A stretch of 19,176 nt of DNA, taken from NCBI GenBank assembly GCA_041592135.1, contig JBFHQR010000033.1; one strand, 5' to 3'. Below the pieces are notes generated by a model that saw nothing but the letters and a program-made list of their open reading frames with translations, ran no database searches and was not told where the DNA came from. Positions within the stretch are counted from its first letter, which is position 1, and each line of letters opens with the position of its first letter. The translations under genes and the position numbers were made by a program. The stretch is from Porticoccus sp041592135 (GTDB taxonomy: Bacteria > Pseudomonadota > Gammaproteobacteria > Pseudomonadales > Porticoccaceae). Below, one piece after another: positions 1 to 7,509 of the stretch.

Positions 1-137
1 AGCGGCAGGCCGGTGGGGCGGATAAAGTGGTTGTAGAAGGTGGTCTTGCCGGCGCCGTTGCCGCCGGTCAGCACCCACAGCTGTTTGGGTTTTTCCGGCG
101 TTGGCCGTTTGGCCCGTTCTTTGGGGGCTTTAGTCAT
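1..137 (-). CDS. Zeta-toxin-like P-loop kinase/ATPase, N-terminal part (truncated by window edge)
   Basis: Only the first 45 or so residues are present; the gene runs off the left edge. After a Lys/Pro/Arg-rich start, the protein reads LWVLTGGNGAGKTTFYNHF, a Walker A motif (residues 25-33, with K31 and T32) at the end of a hydrophobic strand. This style of P-loop near the N-terminus is typical of zeta-toxin-type kinases, which phosphorylate nucleotide-sugar precursors of peptidoglycan or other small targets. The gene starts 26 bases after the stop of the ParD-like antitoxin gene and on the same strand, so it sits where the toxin of a two-gene unit would be. I see no clear ribosome binding site in that gap, so translation may be coupled to the antitoxin. 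The zeta assignment is inference from the P-loop plus context; another AAA or P-loop ATPase is possible, because the catalytic and substrate-binding parts lie outside the window. Confidence 0.6.
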   Translation of the reverse strand, partial: MTKAPKERAKRPTPEKPKQLWVLTGGNGAGKTTFYNHFIRPTGLP

Positions 138-163
138 GGATTGGGGCTATACGGGGCAGGGGC

Positions 164-583
164 TCAGGGTCTCTCGCCAGGAAGTGCGGCGATAAACTGG
201 CCATCCTGGTATTTGCCGACGGTGACACGGCCGGCGGGGTCGATCTGTTCCAGGAAGCCGGGATGTTGTTGTGAAGCCTGGTAGCGCAGCTTGGCGCCGC
301 TGACCTGGCGGGACAGCTCGCCGCTGTCGCGCATCCGCTCCAGGGTGTCGAACACCCGGTCGGGGTCCACCCGGGGGGCGCGGATTTTCTCGGCCTTGAT
401 GCGGGCGGTGCCCGACAGCACCGAGATCAGTGAGTTTTCGTCCACTACCTCGGCCACGGCGCGGCCGATGCTGGCCCAGTATTCCACCTGTTCCGCCGCA
501 CTGCGGTGAAAGGCGGCCCCGGCCACGGTGGCCTGGGACATCAGGCGCTCGTCCAGGCGCACGGGGGATTTCGCTTTGGCCAT
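164..583 (-). CDS. ParD-like antitoxin of a type II toxin-antitoxin system
   Basis: A 139-residue soluble protein. Its N-terminus (KSPVRLDERLMSQA, then FHRSAAEQVEYWASIGR) has the pattern of ParD-like antitoxins: a short beta strand followed by helices of a ribbon-helix-helix-type fold that binds DNA and represses its own promoter. The rest (residues about 60-139) is longer than a minimal ParD-like domain. It is charged (RAPRVDPDRVFDTLERMRDSGEL) and ends with a segment, LEQIDPAGRVTVGKYQDGQFIAAL, that could bind the toxin. The ATG is preceded by AAGGG at usable spacing. A 19-bp palindrome sits about 36 bases upstream, as expected of an autoregulated unit. The gene directly downstream encodes a P-loop protein that would be the toxin. 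The family assignment is from recognised sequence pattern; partnership with the downstream gene is inferred from order and spacing. Confidence 0.75.
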   Translation of the reverse strand: MAKAKSPVRLDERLMSQATVAGAAFHRSAAEQVEYWASIGRAVAEVVDENSLISVLSGTARIKAEKIRAPRVDPDRVFDTLERMRDSGELSRQVSGAKLRYQASQQHPGFLEQIDPAGRVTVGKYQDGQFIAALPGERP

Positions 584-619
584 GATGATTACCCTTGCAG
601 GAAGTCGCAGTCAGGCAAA

Positions 620-638
620 TTGTAGCATATTGCTACAA
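620..638 (-). promoter_or_regulatory. Palindromic operator in the promoter of the antitoxin-toxin unit
   Basis: TTGTAGCATATTGCTACAA is a perfect inverted repeat with 8-base arms and a 3-base centre, lying 37-55 bases upstream of the antitoxin ATG. On the minus strand one arm contains TACAAT, five of six matches to a -10 box, so bound antitoxin would block RNA polymerase. I see no good -35 box. This is the expected place for an autorepression operator of a ribbon-helix-helix antitoxin. The palindrome is seen directly; its function is inferred. Confidence 0.6.
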
Positions 639-681
639 AATCGGTGAGTGGCGCGTGAAAGGGTTTAAGTCGGTCATCCGT

Positions 682-719
682 GCCGCCAAATGGCCGCCAG
701 TGTGCGCGGCCATTGCGGC
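682..719. other. Long GC-rich hairpin between the antitoxin gene and the unknown gene
   Basis: AATGGCCGC (689-697) pairs perfectly with GCGGCCATT (706-714) across an 8-base loop. The outer GCCGC (682-686) pairs with GCGGC (715-719) past a 2-base bulge, giving about 14 base pairs. It lies 63 bases beyond the stop of the unknown minus-strand gene. There is no T run on either side, so it is not a classical intrinsic terminator. It may still act as a 3' end-stabilising structure. Confidence 0.45.
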
Positions 720-781
720 GGTCTCGGTCAATGGAGCGGCCTGGTTACGGTTATGCCCGCAAGCGCCGCCCCCGGTGGTGC

Positions 782-1153
782 TCAGGCGGCAACCTTTTGC
801 AGTTGCACCGGTTTGGAGAGCAGTTCAACCACATGGGTCGCCGTGGTGTAATCCAATTCTGTTGCCAGGGTTTCGATGAAACCGGTGGGCAGGATACACA
901 ACACGTCGTAGCCCTGGTCGCTGACGCGCAGGCAGTAGCGGGAGGCGCTGCTCTGGTAGTTCATCAGGCAGAGAATTTCATCGAGAAACACGTCGTAAAT
1001 GTGGTTCTCGGTATCCTTGACCAGCACGTGATCCTGGTCGCACTGGCACACCTCGCCCATAAACGTGGCCGGGTGCGCTGACTCGGTGTGTTTTGGGTCC
1101 ATGATTTCAACTGTCATGCCCCTGGTTATCAGATGATTCAGATGTTTTGTCAT
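782..1153 (-). CDS. Conserved-looking protein of unknown function
   Basis: A soluble, slightly acidic 123-residue protein that I do not recognise. An ATG lies two codons further upstream (1159), but the ATG at 1153 has GAGG seven bases before it, so I chose that start; the earlier ATG would abut the GAGG directly. The N-terminal half (GMTVEIMDPKHTE, then FMGEVCQCDQDHVLVKD, then HIYDVFLDEILCL) alternates short beta strands and turns and could be a small beta-barrel. The C-terminal half (GYDVLCILPTGFIETLATEL) looks mixed alpha/beta. It has five cysteines, two of them as CQC. There is no signal peptide or membrane segment. It is flanked by the toxin-antitoxin unit and an AT-rich gap and shows no obvious operon partner. 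Codon pattern and a sensible ribosome binding site support a real gene; no function is proposed. Confidence 0.6.
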   Translation of the reverse strand: MTKHLNHLITRGMTVEIMDPKHTESAHPATFMGEVCQCDQDHVLVKDTENHIYDVFLDEILCLMNYQSSASRYCLRVSDQGYDVLCILPTGFIETLATELDYTTATHVVELLSKPVQLQKVAA

Positions 1154-1526
1154 GGCCATTCCTCGCAGTGAAGTTGTGAATGCCTGAGCTCGGTATTTCG
1201 ACTGACGGGATAAAGCGTAAAGAGAGGGTTGTGGTTCAGAACCTGGGCTGTTGGCCGTGTCCCCTCCGGATAGCTGGTTTGTCAGTGGTGCGCCGGGCGC
1301 CCGGTGATGAAGAAACGGTCGCTGAAGCGCGTTGCTGCCAACGGCTTTTGCCTTGGCATTGAGTCGATCATGGCGAGAATTTTTAGAAAGGGCTATCTAA
1401 AAACCATGCGGAAAAGCATGACTTTTCGGCATGGTTATTATAATAATTTCAGATAATTACATTGATAAGAAATACTTTTTTGGCAATAAAAAAGCCATTT
1501 TTGTGTTGTGAATTTTTTCCGGAAAA
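1154..1526. other. Intergenic gap, AT-rich on its right side; no gene seen
   Basis: This 373-base stretch separates the unknown gene from uup. Base composition changes sharply: 1154-1370 resembles the surrounding DNA, while 1375-1526 is clearly AT-rich. It contains a 12-bp palindrome CCGGGCGCCCGG (1293-1304), an inverted repeat TTTTTAGA/TCTAAAAA (1380-1387 and 1396-1403), the terminator hairpin listed separately, the palindrome TTATTATAATAA (1435-1446), and TTTTCCGGAAAA (1515-1526) directly after the uup stop. A 60-codon open frame at 1180-1362 on the plus strand lacks a ribosome binding site and family resemblance, and I do not count it as a gene. The promoter of the unknown minus-strand gene must lie in the left part, but I cannot point to its boxes. 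Confidence 0.5.
1397..1436 (-). terminator. Rho-independent terminator of the tesA-uup direction
   Basis: AACCATGC (1402-1409) pairs with GCATGGTT (1429-1436). Inside, past one G-G mismatch, GAAAAG (1411-1416) pairs with CTTTTC (1422-1427) around the loop CATGA. Read on the minus strand, the hairpin is followed by a run of five T that begins in the base of the stem (GGTTTTTAGA). It is 91 bases past the uup stop. The plus-strand side continues TTATTATAATAATTT, a weaker U-tract, so some bidirectional action is possible. Confidence 0.65.
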
Positions 1527-3425
1527 TTAACCCTTCATTTCTTCCAGTTCCACCCAGCGCTCGGCGGCCTGGTCCAGTTCCATCTGCTTGGCCCCCAGTG
1601 CATCCAGAATGGGCTGGGTTTCGCTGAAGGGCAGGTTGAAGAAGTCCGGATCGGCCGACTGTTCTTCCAGCGCGGCGATCTCGGTTTCCAGCCGGTCGAT
1701 CAGGTCCGGCAGCATGTCCAGCTCGCGCTGCAGTTTGTAGCTCAGCTTGCCCGCCGCGGGCTTCTTCTTGGCCTGGCTGGTGGTGTCGTGGTCGACCAGG
1801 TGGCCGGAGGGGTGGTCGAGGGTGTCGGCAATTTTCAGCTGCTTGCCGCGCTTTTCCCAATCGCTGAAACCGCCGATATATTCCTCGATGCGGCCGTCTT
1901 CCTCGAATACCAGCACGCTGGTGACCACGTTGTCGAGAAATTCCCGGTCGTGACTGACGATGATCAGGGTGCCCTGGTATTCCACCAGCTGTTCTTCCAG
2001 CACTTCGAGCATTTCCACGTCGAGGTCGTTGGTGGGTTCGTCGAGCACCAGCAGGTTGGTGGGGCGGGTAAACAGTTTGGCCAGCAGCACGCGGTTGCAC
2101 TCGCCGCCGGAGAGGGCGCTGACCGGGGTCATGGCGCGCTTGGGCGAGAACAGGAAGTTGCGCAGGTAGCCGATGATATGGCGCTCCTTGCCGTTGAGCT
2201 TGATGTATTCCTTGCCGTCGCCGACGTTCTCGGCAATGGTCTTGTCCGTTTCCAGCTCCCGGTGGGTCTGGTCGAAGTAGCCGACTTCCAGGTTGGTGCC
2301 CAGCTTGACGGAGCCTGCTTCCGGTTCGATCTGGCCGAGCAGGATTTTCAGCAGGGTGGATTTGCCGACGCCGTTGTTGCCGATCAGGCCGATGCGGTCA
2401 CCGCGCATGATCTTGATCTTGAAGTTGTTGATCAGCTGCTGGCCGCCGTAACTGTGGCACAGGCTGCGGGCCTCGACGACCTTGCGGCCGGAGTTCTCGG
2501 CGGTTTCAACGCTGATTTGCGCCTTGCCCTGGCGCTTGATGCGCTGCTCCCGCTGGCCGCGCATGGCTTCCAGTGCCCGCACCCGGCCCTCATTGCGGGT
2601 GCGGCGGGCCTTGATGCCCTGGCGAATCCACACTTCCTCTTCCGCCAGTTTCTTGTCGAACAGGGCGTTGCGGGTTTCCTCTTCCTCGAGGGCCTGCTCC
2701 TTGAGGCGCAGGTAGTTCTGGTAGTTGCCGGGCCAGCTGACCAGGTGGCCGCGGTCGATCTCGACGATGCGGGTGGCGAGCCGCTGCAGGAAGTTGCGGT
2801 CATGGGTGATAAAGATCACCGCGCCCTGATAGCTGCGCACCCGGTGTTCCAGCCACTCGATGGTGCTGATATCCAGGTGGTTGGTGGGTTCGTCCAGCAA
2901 CAGCACGTCAGGGTTGGAGACCAGCGCCTTGCCCAGGGACACCCTGCGGCGCCAGCCGCCGGACAGTTCCGCCAGGGTTTTGTGGGCGGGCAGCTCCAGC
3001 TGGCTGATGATGGTTTCCACCTGCTTGTCCACTTGCCAGCCGCCGCCGGCATCGATGGCGGACTGCAAATCCTCCAGCGCTCGCATGCCCGCCTTGTCGA
3101 GGGTTTGCTGGGACTGGTGGTGGAACTGGTCGATCAGCGATTGTTGATCCGCCAGGCCCTCGCGCACCACATCGGCGACATTGCGCTCCAGTCCACCGGG
3201 CAGCGCCTGTTCCAGCTGGCTGATGCGCAGGTGCTGGCGGAAGTGCAGTTCGCCGTGGTCCGGCTTGATCTGGCCGCTGATGATTTTCAGCAGGGTGGAT
3301 TTGCCCGCGCCGTTGCGGCCGATCAGACAGATTCGCTCCCCCGGTTCCACCGTCAGGTCGGCGTGGATGAGCAGTGGCACATCACCGAATTCAATGGAAA
3401 TGTCGTCGAGGCGGATCAGGGTCAT
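1527..3425 (-). CDS. uup: ABC-F family ATPase Uup
   Basis: A soluble duplicated ABC ATPase of 632 residues, essentially the length of E. coli Uup (635). The first domain has Walker A GRNGAGKST (36-44), signature LSGGWRRR (154-161) and Walker B LLLDEPTNHLD (175-185). A charged linker rich in Glu and Arg (about 240-300) follows. The second domain has GNNGVGKST (349-357), LSGGECNR (438-445) and LLVLDEPTNDLD (458-469). The C-terminal 70 residues (LSYKLQRELDMLPDLIDRLE and beyond) match the Uup-type coiled-coil domain that distinguishes it from other ABC-F paralogues. ABC-F proteins act on ribosomes; Uup is also linked to DNA and transposon-excision phenotypes. The frame can be extended nine codons to a TTG at 3452, but the ATG at 3425 fits the family start (MTLIRLDDIS). 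It lies 70 bases downstream of tesA on the same strand and may be co-transcribed with it. Confidence 0.93.
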   Translation of the reverse strand: MTLIRLDDISIEFGDVPLLIHADLTVEPGERICLIGRNGAGKSTLLKIISGQIKPDHGELHFRQHLRISQLEQALPGGLERNVADVVREGLADQQSLIDQFHHQSQQTLDKAGMRALEDLQSAIDAGGGWQVDKQVETIISQLELPAHKTLAELSGGWRRRVSLGKALVSNPDVLLLDEPTNHLDISTIEWLEHRVRSYQGAVIFITHDRNFLQRLATRIVEIDRGHLVSWPGNYQNYLRLKEQALEEEETRNALFDKKLAEEEVWIRQGIKARRTRNEGRVRALEAMRGQREQRIKRQGKAQISVETAENSGRKVVEARSLCHSYGGQQLINNFKIKIMRGDRIGLIGNNGVGKSTLLKILLGQIEPEAGSVKLGTNLEVGYFDQTHRELETDKTIAENVGDGKEYIKLNGKERHIIGYLRNFLFSPKRAMTPVSALSGGECNRVLLAKLFTRPTNLLVLDEPTNDLDVEMLEVLEEQLVEYQGTLIIVSHDREFLDNVVTSVLVFEEDGRIEEYIGGFSDWEKRGKQLKIADTLDHPSGHLVDHDTTSQAKKKPAAGKLSYKLQRELDMLPDLIDRLETEIAALEEQSADPDFFNLPFSETQPILDALGAKQMELDQAAERWVELEEMKG

Positions 3426-3495
3426 GGGGTCGGGTTTCGCACGAGTGGGCAAGGCCGCGGATTCTAGCAGAGATTCGCTGGCGGCAGCAGGCAGA

Positions 3496-4137
3496 TCAGT
3501 GTTTGTCGCCGTTGAGAATCGGGTTCAGCAGTTTGAGCGCGCGCGCGGTAATCAACGGTTGTGCCTGTTCGGTGGGGTGAATGCCATCTTCCTGCAGCAG
3601 GTTGCTGTCGCTGGCGATGTCGTCAAACAGGAAGGGCAACAGCGGTACCTGTTCCTCTTCGGCCAGCTCCGTATAAGCCGCGGCAAACTGATCGCTGTAG
3701 CGTTTGCCATAGTTTGGCGGAATACGCATGGCAAACAGGATGGGCTGGACGTCGCACTGGCGGCTGAGATCGATCATGGCCCGCAGATTCTGCTTCATGC
3801 GGAGAACAGGATAGCCGCGCAGACCGTCGTTACCCCCCAGTTCGATGAGCACAAATTGCGGGTGGTGTTCCTCTACCAGGGTCTTCAGCCGAGACAATCC
3901 GCCACCGGTGGTATCGCCGCTGATACTGGCGTTGATCACCCGGTGGTCGTCCCCTAGTTGCTGTTGCAGCAGTTCGACCCAGCCCTTGCCGCGATCTATG
4001 CCGTAACCGGCGCTGATGCTGTCACCCAGCACCAGTAGCGTGGCGCCAAAACTGCTTAGTGGCAGCAGTGACAGAGCGAATATAAAACGTCGCAGTGCTG
4101 TGATAACCGGGGATCTGTGTCCGCGAAGTATTGGCAT
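3496..4137 (-). CDS. tesA: Arylesterase / thioesterase I (TesA-like GDSL hydrolase)
   Basis: A 213-residue SGNH/GDSL hydrolase that hydrolyses acyl esters and thioesters in the periplasm. Residues 1-31 form a signal peptide (basic RR at 16-17, hydrophobic FIFALSLLPLSSFGA). The mature part opens with LLVLGDSISAGYG, with nucleophile Ser40. Block II is INASISGDTT with its conserved Gly, block III is ELGGNDGLRG with the oxyanion-hole Asn, and block V is DGIHPTEQAQ with the catalytic Asp and His. Length and motifs match TesA of gammaproteobacteria. It is divergent from ybbA-ybbP, the same arrangement as in E. coli, with 97 bases between the start codons. No good ribosome binding site precedes the ATG, but no better start exists in frame. 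uup follows in the same direction. Confidence 0.92.
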   Translation of the reverse strand: MPILRGHRSPVITALRRFIFALSLLPLSSFGATLLVLGDSISAGYGIDRGKGWVELLQQQLGDDHRVINASISGDTTGGGLSRLKTLVEEHHPQFVLIELGGNDGLRGYPVLRMKQNLRAMIDLSRQCDVQPILFAMRIPPNYGKRYSDQFAAAYTELAEEEQVPLLPFLFDDIASDSNLLQEDGIHPTEQAQPLITARALKLLNPILNGDKH

Positions 4138-4234
4138 GTAGAAAGTATTGATGGTAGTTGAGAACTGGTACAGTCTAGGCCCTTTGACAGTAAATGGAAG
4201 AGGTCGCTCGCCAGGATGGATGAAGGAAAATTTT

Positions 4235-4921
4235 ATGATTGAAGCCCATCATATCGTTAAAGAAGTCGTTACCTCCGCAGGCACTCTGCGCATTCTTGAC
4301 GACATCAGTTTGGCTGTCGCTGAGGGTGAGGCGCTGGCCATTGTCGGCCCTTCCGGTTCTGGAAAATCTACCTTGTTGGGGATACTGGCCGGGCTGGATT
4401 TGCCCAGTGCCGGACAAGTACAAATTAATGGTGAAGACATTACCGCCATGGATGAGGAAGGCCGCGCCGCCATGCGCGCCCGCTATGTGGGGTTTGTGTT
4501 CCAGTCCTTCCAGTTGCTGCCCAGCCTCACCGCCCTGGAAAATGTCGCCCTGCCGCTGGAATTGCGCGGCGACGCCCAAGCGCTGGATACCGCCCGCCGG
4601 TTCCTGGAGCGGGTGGGGCTGGCCGCGCGCTGGCATCACTATCCCCGGCAGCTCTCCGGCGGCGAACAGCAGCGGGTGGCATTGGCCCGGGCGTTTGCCA
4701 GCCAGCCGAAAATTCTGTTTGCCGACGAACCCACCGGCAATCTCGATACCGCCACCGGCGAGACCATCAATAACCTGCTGTTCCAGCTCAACCGGGAAGC
4801 CGGCACCACGTTGATACTGGTGACCCATGAGCCGGTGTTGGCGAACCGCTGCCACCGCCGGGTGACATTGCGCGGTGGCCGTTTGCTCAACGGCGAGACG
4901 GCACTGCCGGTCGACCCCTGA
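4235..4921 (+). CDS. ybbA: ABC transporter ATP-binding protein YbbA
   Basis: A 228-residue ATPase subunit of the LolD/MacB type. It has Walker A GPSGSGKST (38-46), Q-loop FQSFQLLPSLTALENV, signature LSGGEQQRVALARA, Walker B ILFADEPTGNLD and the H-loop histidine in LVTHE. The sequence ENVALPLELRG and the length fit YbbA, the ATPase partner of the YbbP permease encoded next to tesA. The start is the ATG at 4235, which has AAGGA seven bases upstream. In-frame upstream starts (for example the ATG at 4220) would read through that site. The stop overlaps the next start (TGATG), so ybbA and ybbP are translationally coupled. The pair is proposed in the literature to act as a mechanotransmission-type ABC system rather than a classic importer; its substrate is not settled. 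Confidence 0.93.
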   Translation: MIEAHHIVKEVVTSAGTLRILDDISLAVAEGEALAIVGPSGSGKSTLLGILAGLDLPSAGQVQINGEDITAMDEEGRAAMRARYVGFVFQSFQLLPSLTALENVALPLELRGDAQALDTARRFLERVGLAARWHHYPRQLSGGEQQRVALARAFASQPKILFADEPTGNLDTATGETINNLLFQLNREAGTTLILVTHEPVLANRCHRRVTLRGGRLLNGETALPVDP

Positions 4922-7422
4922 TGATGGCCCTGAAACTGTTGTGGCGCAGTTGGCGCGGCGGCCAGTTGGGGCTGATCTTCGGCTCGCTGGTGATGGCGGT
5001 GGTGGCGGTGACCTCGGTGGCATTGCTGGCGGATCGTGTGGAGCGGGCGCTGGTGAAGGAGTCCAGCCATTTTCTGGCGGCAGATGCACAGCTGCGCAGC
5101 AGCCGGGCAATCCCCGCGCAATGGCTTGCGGAAGCACATGAGCGGGGGGTGATGACGGCCGAGACGGCGTTATTCGCCTCAATGGTTTACCGCGGTGACC
5201 ATAACCATCTCGCCGCGGTGAAAGCAGTGCAGGATAACTATCCTCTGCGCGGTGTGCTGACACTCTCTGAAACGCCCTTTGCAACAAAACCGGAACAATT
5301 TCAGCAGGTGGATCGCGGACCGCCGCCCGGAGAAGCCTGGGTGGATAGCCGCCTGTTGCCGCTGCTTAACATGAACCTCGGTGATCGCTTGGATGTGGGC
5401 GAGGTCAGTCTGCGGGCGACCCGTGTCATCGTCGAGGAGCCGGATCGCGGTGGCTCCTTTTCCCTGTTCGGCGCACGGGTGCTGATGAACTGGACCGATC
5501 TCGCTGCCTCCGGGGTGATTCAGCCGGGCAGTCGCGTCAATTACCGGTTGCTGCTGGCAGCGGGCGATGATGAGCTGGCTGACTACCTATCCTGGCTGGC
5601 GCCCAAAATGGCCGAACACGACCGGCTGCTGTCGCCGGACGAGGCGCAGGCCGGGCTGACGGATACCCTGACTCAGGGTCGGCGCTTCCTGCTCTTGGCG
5701 GGCAGCCTGGGTGTGGTGCTGGCGGGTATTGCGCTGGCGTTGGCCAGCCGCCATTTTGCGGTGGGGCAGACCACTGCGGTCGCGCTGTTGAAAAGCTGGG
5801 GCCTGTCGGCCCGGCGGGTACGCGCGCTGTATTGGCAGCAAATCCTGTGGCTCGGGCTGTTGGGTTCCCTGTTGGGTTTGCTGTTGGGGTGGGTGATCCA
5901 CGAAGTATTGATTCTGTTGGTGCGGGAATTGTTGCCGGTCAATCTGCCCGCGCCCGGTTGGCGGCCCTGGCTGACGGGGCTGGCCACCGGACTGTTGTGT
6001 CTGCTGGGCTTTGCCCTGCCGGCACTTTGGCACTTGCCCGCGCTGTCGCCACTGGTGTTGTTGCGCCGGGATGTGCCGGTGCAGCTGGTGGGCGCAATGG
6101 GGCGACTGTTGATCGGTGTTGTCGTGGTCGCCGCCATGCTGCTGTGGTACAGCCAGAGTCTCGCCATGACCATGGCGGTGTTGGGTGGCCTGGCCCTGAC
6201 CGCCGCAACGGTGATGGGGCCGGGCTGGCTGTTGTTGCGCCTGCTGCGCCACCTGGGCCATCGGGCGGGCAGTCTCTGGCGCCTGGCCCTGGGCAATTTG
6301 TGGCGGCGGCGGGTGCAGAGCCTGGTGCTGCTGGCGGGGTTCGCCAGTGCCATGGCTATCCTGATGACCCTGGTGATGATTCGCACGTCCCTGCTGCAGG
6401 AATGGCGCTGGCAACTGGCTGAGGATGCGCCCAATCATTTCCTGGTCAATGTGGCGCCCCACGAACTGGCCGGCGTGGAAAAATTGCTGGCGGATAACCA
6501 GCTCCACAGTGTTGGCTGGTATGCCCTGGTGCGCGGGCGCATTACCCTGATCGACGGGCAGCCACCGCCGGAGGAGCTGGTGGAGGGGAACGAGGCGCTG
6601 CGCCGGGAGCTGAACCTCAGCTGGAGCAGCCAGTTGCCGGAGGGCAATCAGCTGGTGGCGGGCGAGTGGTGGGATCAACCCGGTGATGTTGCCAACCCCT
6701 ATGGCGAGCACGGGGCCCCCATTTCCATTGAACAGGATTTGGCGGAAGAAATTGGTGTGAGCCTGGGTAGCCGGCTGACATTCAGTGTGGGTGGTCTGGT
6801 TTTCGAGGGGGTGGTTGCCAGCATCCGCAGCCTTAACTGGGACACCATGACACCCAATTTTTACATCCTCTTTCCCGAGGGTTACCTGGAAAAATTCCCG
6901 CGTATTTTCATGACCAGCCTGTACCTGCCACAGGGACAGAAACCCTTTGTGAATAAATTGCTCAGGGCGTACCCCACGGTGCTGGTGATCGAGCTGGATA
7001 TGGTGATCGACCGGATTCGCACCATGGTGTCACAGGTGACCCACGGACTGGAGTTGATGACGCTGCTGATGCTCGGTTGCGGGGTGCTGGTGATGCTGGC
7101 GGCGGTAAAGCTGTCCATGGGCGAGCGCCTGCAGGAAAGTGCCATCCTGAGGACATTGGGCAGCACCGGGCGGCGCATTCTGGCCGTTCAGTCGCTCGAA
7201 TTTGGCGCGCTGGGGGCGCTGTCCGGCACACTGGCGGCCAGCGGTGCCGAGCTGGCATTGTTCCTGTTGCAACAGCGGATGTTTACAGCCTCTTTTGGGC
7301 TGCATCTCGAACTGTGGCTGGCGGGGCCATTGTTGGGTGCGCTGCTGGTGGGGGCGTTGGGCGTGGCCTATACCCGGCAGGCGGTAACCAGGCCGCCGTT
7401 ACAGGTGCTGTCCGGGTTGTAA
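4921..7422 (+). CDS. ybbP: ABC transporter permease YbbP (FtsX-like, two FtsX domains)
   Basis: An inner-membrane protein of 833 residues. One membrane segment lies near the N-terminus (about 15-38), followed by a periplasmic domain to about residue 250. A group of membrane helices spans about 255-480, including LLLAGSLGVVLAGIALALA and LLGSLLGLLLGWVIHEVLIL. A second periplasmic domain spans about 485-695, and a final FtsX unit spans about 700-820 (LMTLLMLGCGVLVMLAAVKLS, then ERLQESAILRTLGSTGRRIL, the coupling-helix region). Two FtsX-type units with large periplasmic inserts are the layout of YbbP. The start ATG overlaps the ybbA stop by one base. A second ATG directly follows, so the exact first codon is open by one residue. 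It is expected to form the YbbA2-YbbP complex. Confidence 0.92.
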   Translation: MMALKLLWRSWRGGQLGLIFGSLVMAVVAVTSVALLADRVERALVKESSHFLAADAQLRSSRAIPAQWLAEAHERGVMTAETALFASMVYRGDHNHLAAVKAVQDNYPLRGVLTLSETPFATKPEQFQQVDRGPPPGEAWVDSRLLPLLNMNLGDRLDVGEVSLRATRVIVEEPDRGGSFSLFGARVLMNWTDLAASGVIQPGSRVNYRLLLAAGDDELADYLSWLAPKMAEHDRLLSPDEAQAGLTDTLTQGRRFLLLAGSLGVVLAGIALALASRHFAVGQTTAVALLKSWGLSARRVRALYWQQILWLGLLGSLLGLLLGWVIHEVLILLVRELLPVNLPAPGWRPWLTGLATGLLCLLGFALPALWHLPALSPLVLLRRDVPVQLVGAMGRLLIGVVVVAAMLLWYSQSLAMTMAVLGGLALTAATVMGPGWLLLRLLRHLGHRAGSLWRLALGNLWRRRVQSLVLLAGFASAMAILMTLVMIRTSLLQEWRWQLAEDAPNHFLVNVAPHELAGVEKLLADNQLHSVGWYALVRGRITLIDGQPPPEELVEGNEALRRELNLSWSSQLPEGNQLVAGEWWDQPGDVANPYGEHGAPISIEQDLAEEIGVSLGSRLTFSVGGLVFEGVVASIRSLNWDTMTPNFYILFPEGYLEKFPRIFMTSLYLPQGQKPFVNKLLRAYPTVLVIELDMVIDRIRTMVSQVTHGLELMTLLMLGCGVLVMLAAVKLSMGERLQESAILRTLGSTGRRILAVQSLEFGALGALSGTLAASGAELALFLLQQRMFTASFGLHLELWLAGPLLGALLVGALGVAYTRQAVTRPPLQVLSGL

Positions 7423-7424
7423 GC

Positions 7425-7440
7425 CACCCTCGGCAGGGTG
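7425..7440 (+). terminator. Weak terminator-like hairpin after ybbP
   Basis: CACCCT and AGGGTG form a 6-bp stem around CGGC, starting three bases after the ybbP stop codon. It is followed by ATTGACTACACTC, which has no T run, so any termination would be weak. It lies 32 bases before the metal-responsive promoter. Confidence 0.35.
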
Positions 7441-7471
7441 ATTGACTACACTCAAACCTAAGGACAAAAGG

Positions 7472-7502
7472 TTGACCCTCTACCCGGTGTAAGGTTTATA
7501 GT
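7472..7502 (+). promoter_or_regulatory. CueR/MerR-type promoter and operator of the cus operon
   Basis: TTGACC (7472-7477) and TATAGT (7497-7502) are separated by 19 bases, the over-long spacer typical of MerR-family activated promoters. The spacer region holds an imperfect dyad: ACCCTCTACC (7475-7484) and GGTGTAAGGT (7486-7495), seven of ten positions matching as inverted arms. The right half matches the right half of the promoter in front of the cueR-like gene at 13587 (shared TAAGGTTTA). A CueR-like regulator would twist this DNA to open it when copper or silver is bound. Transcription should begin near 7509. Confidence 0.78.
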
Positions 7503-7509
7503 GATTCCC

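Noticed and set aside
1180..1362. 60-codon plus-strand frame in the gap before uup
   Set aside because: No ribosome binding site and no family resemblance; length is as expected by chance.
1788..3467. 559-codon plus-strand frame opposite uup
   Set aside because: It is the mirror of a strongly supported ABC-F gene. The translated sequence is a Val/Ala/Gln/Asp-rich composition typical of antisense frames in GC-rich DNA, with no family motif.
4138..4234. Promoter boxes in the tesA/ybbA divergent gap (TTGACA at 4184-4189, TACAGT at 4169-4174)
   Set aside because: Promoters must exist here, but TTGACA has no -10 box at proper spacing and TACAGT has no -35 box. I could not support a specific call.
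5587..6711. 374-codon minus-strand frame inside ybbP
   Set aside because: It is a Gln/His/Pro-rich antisense shadow of a membrane protein gene, with no recognisable domain.
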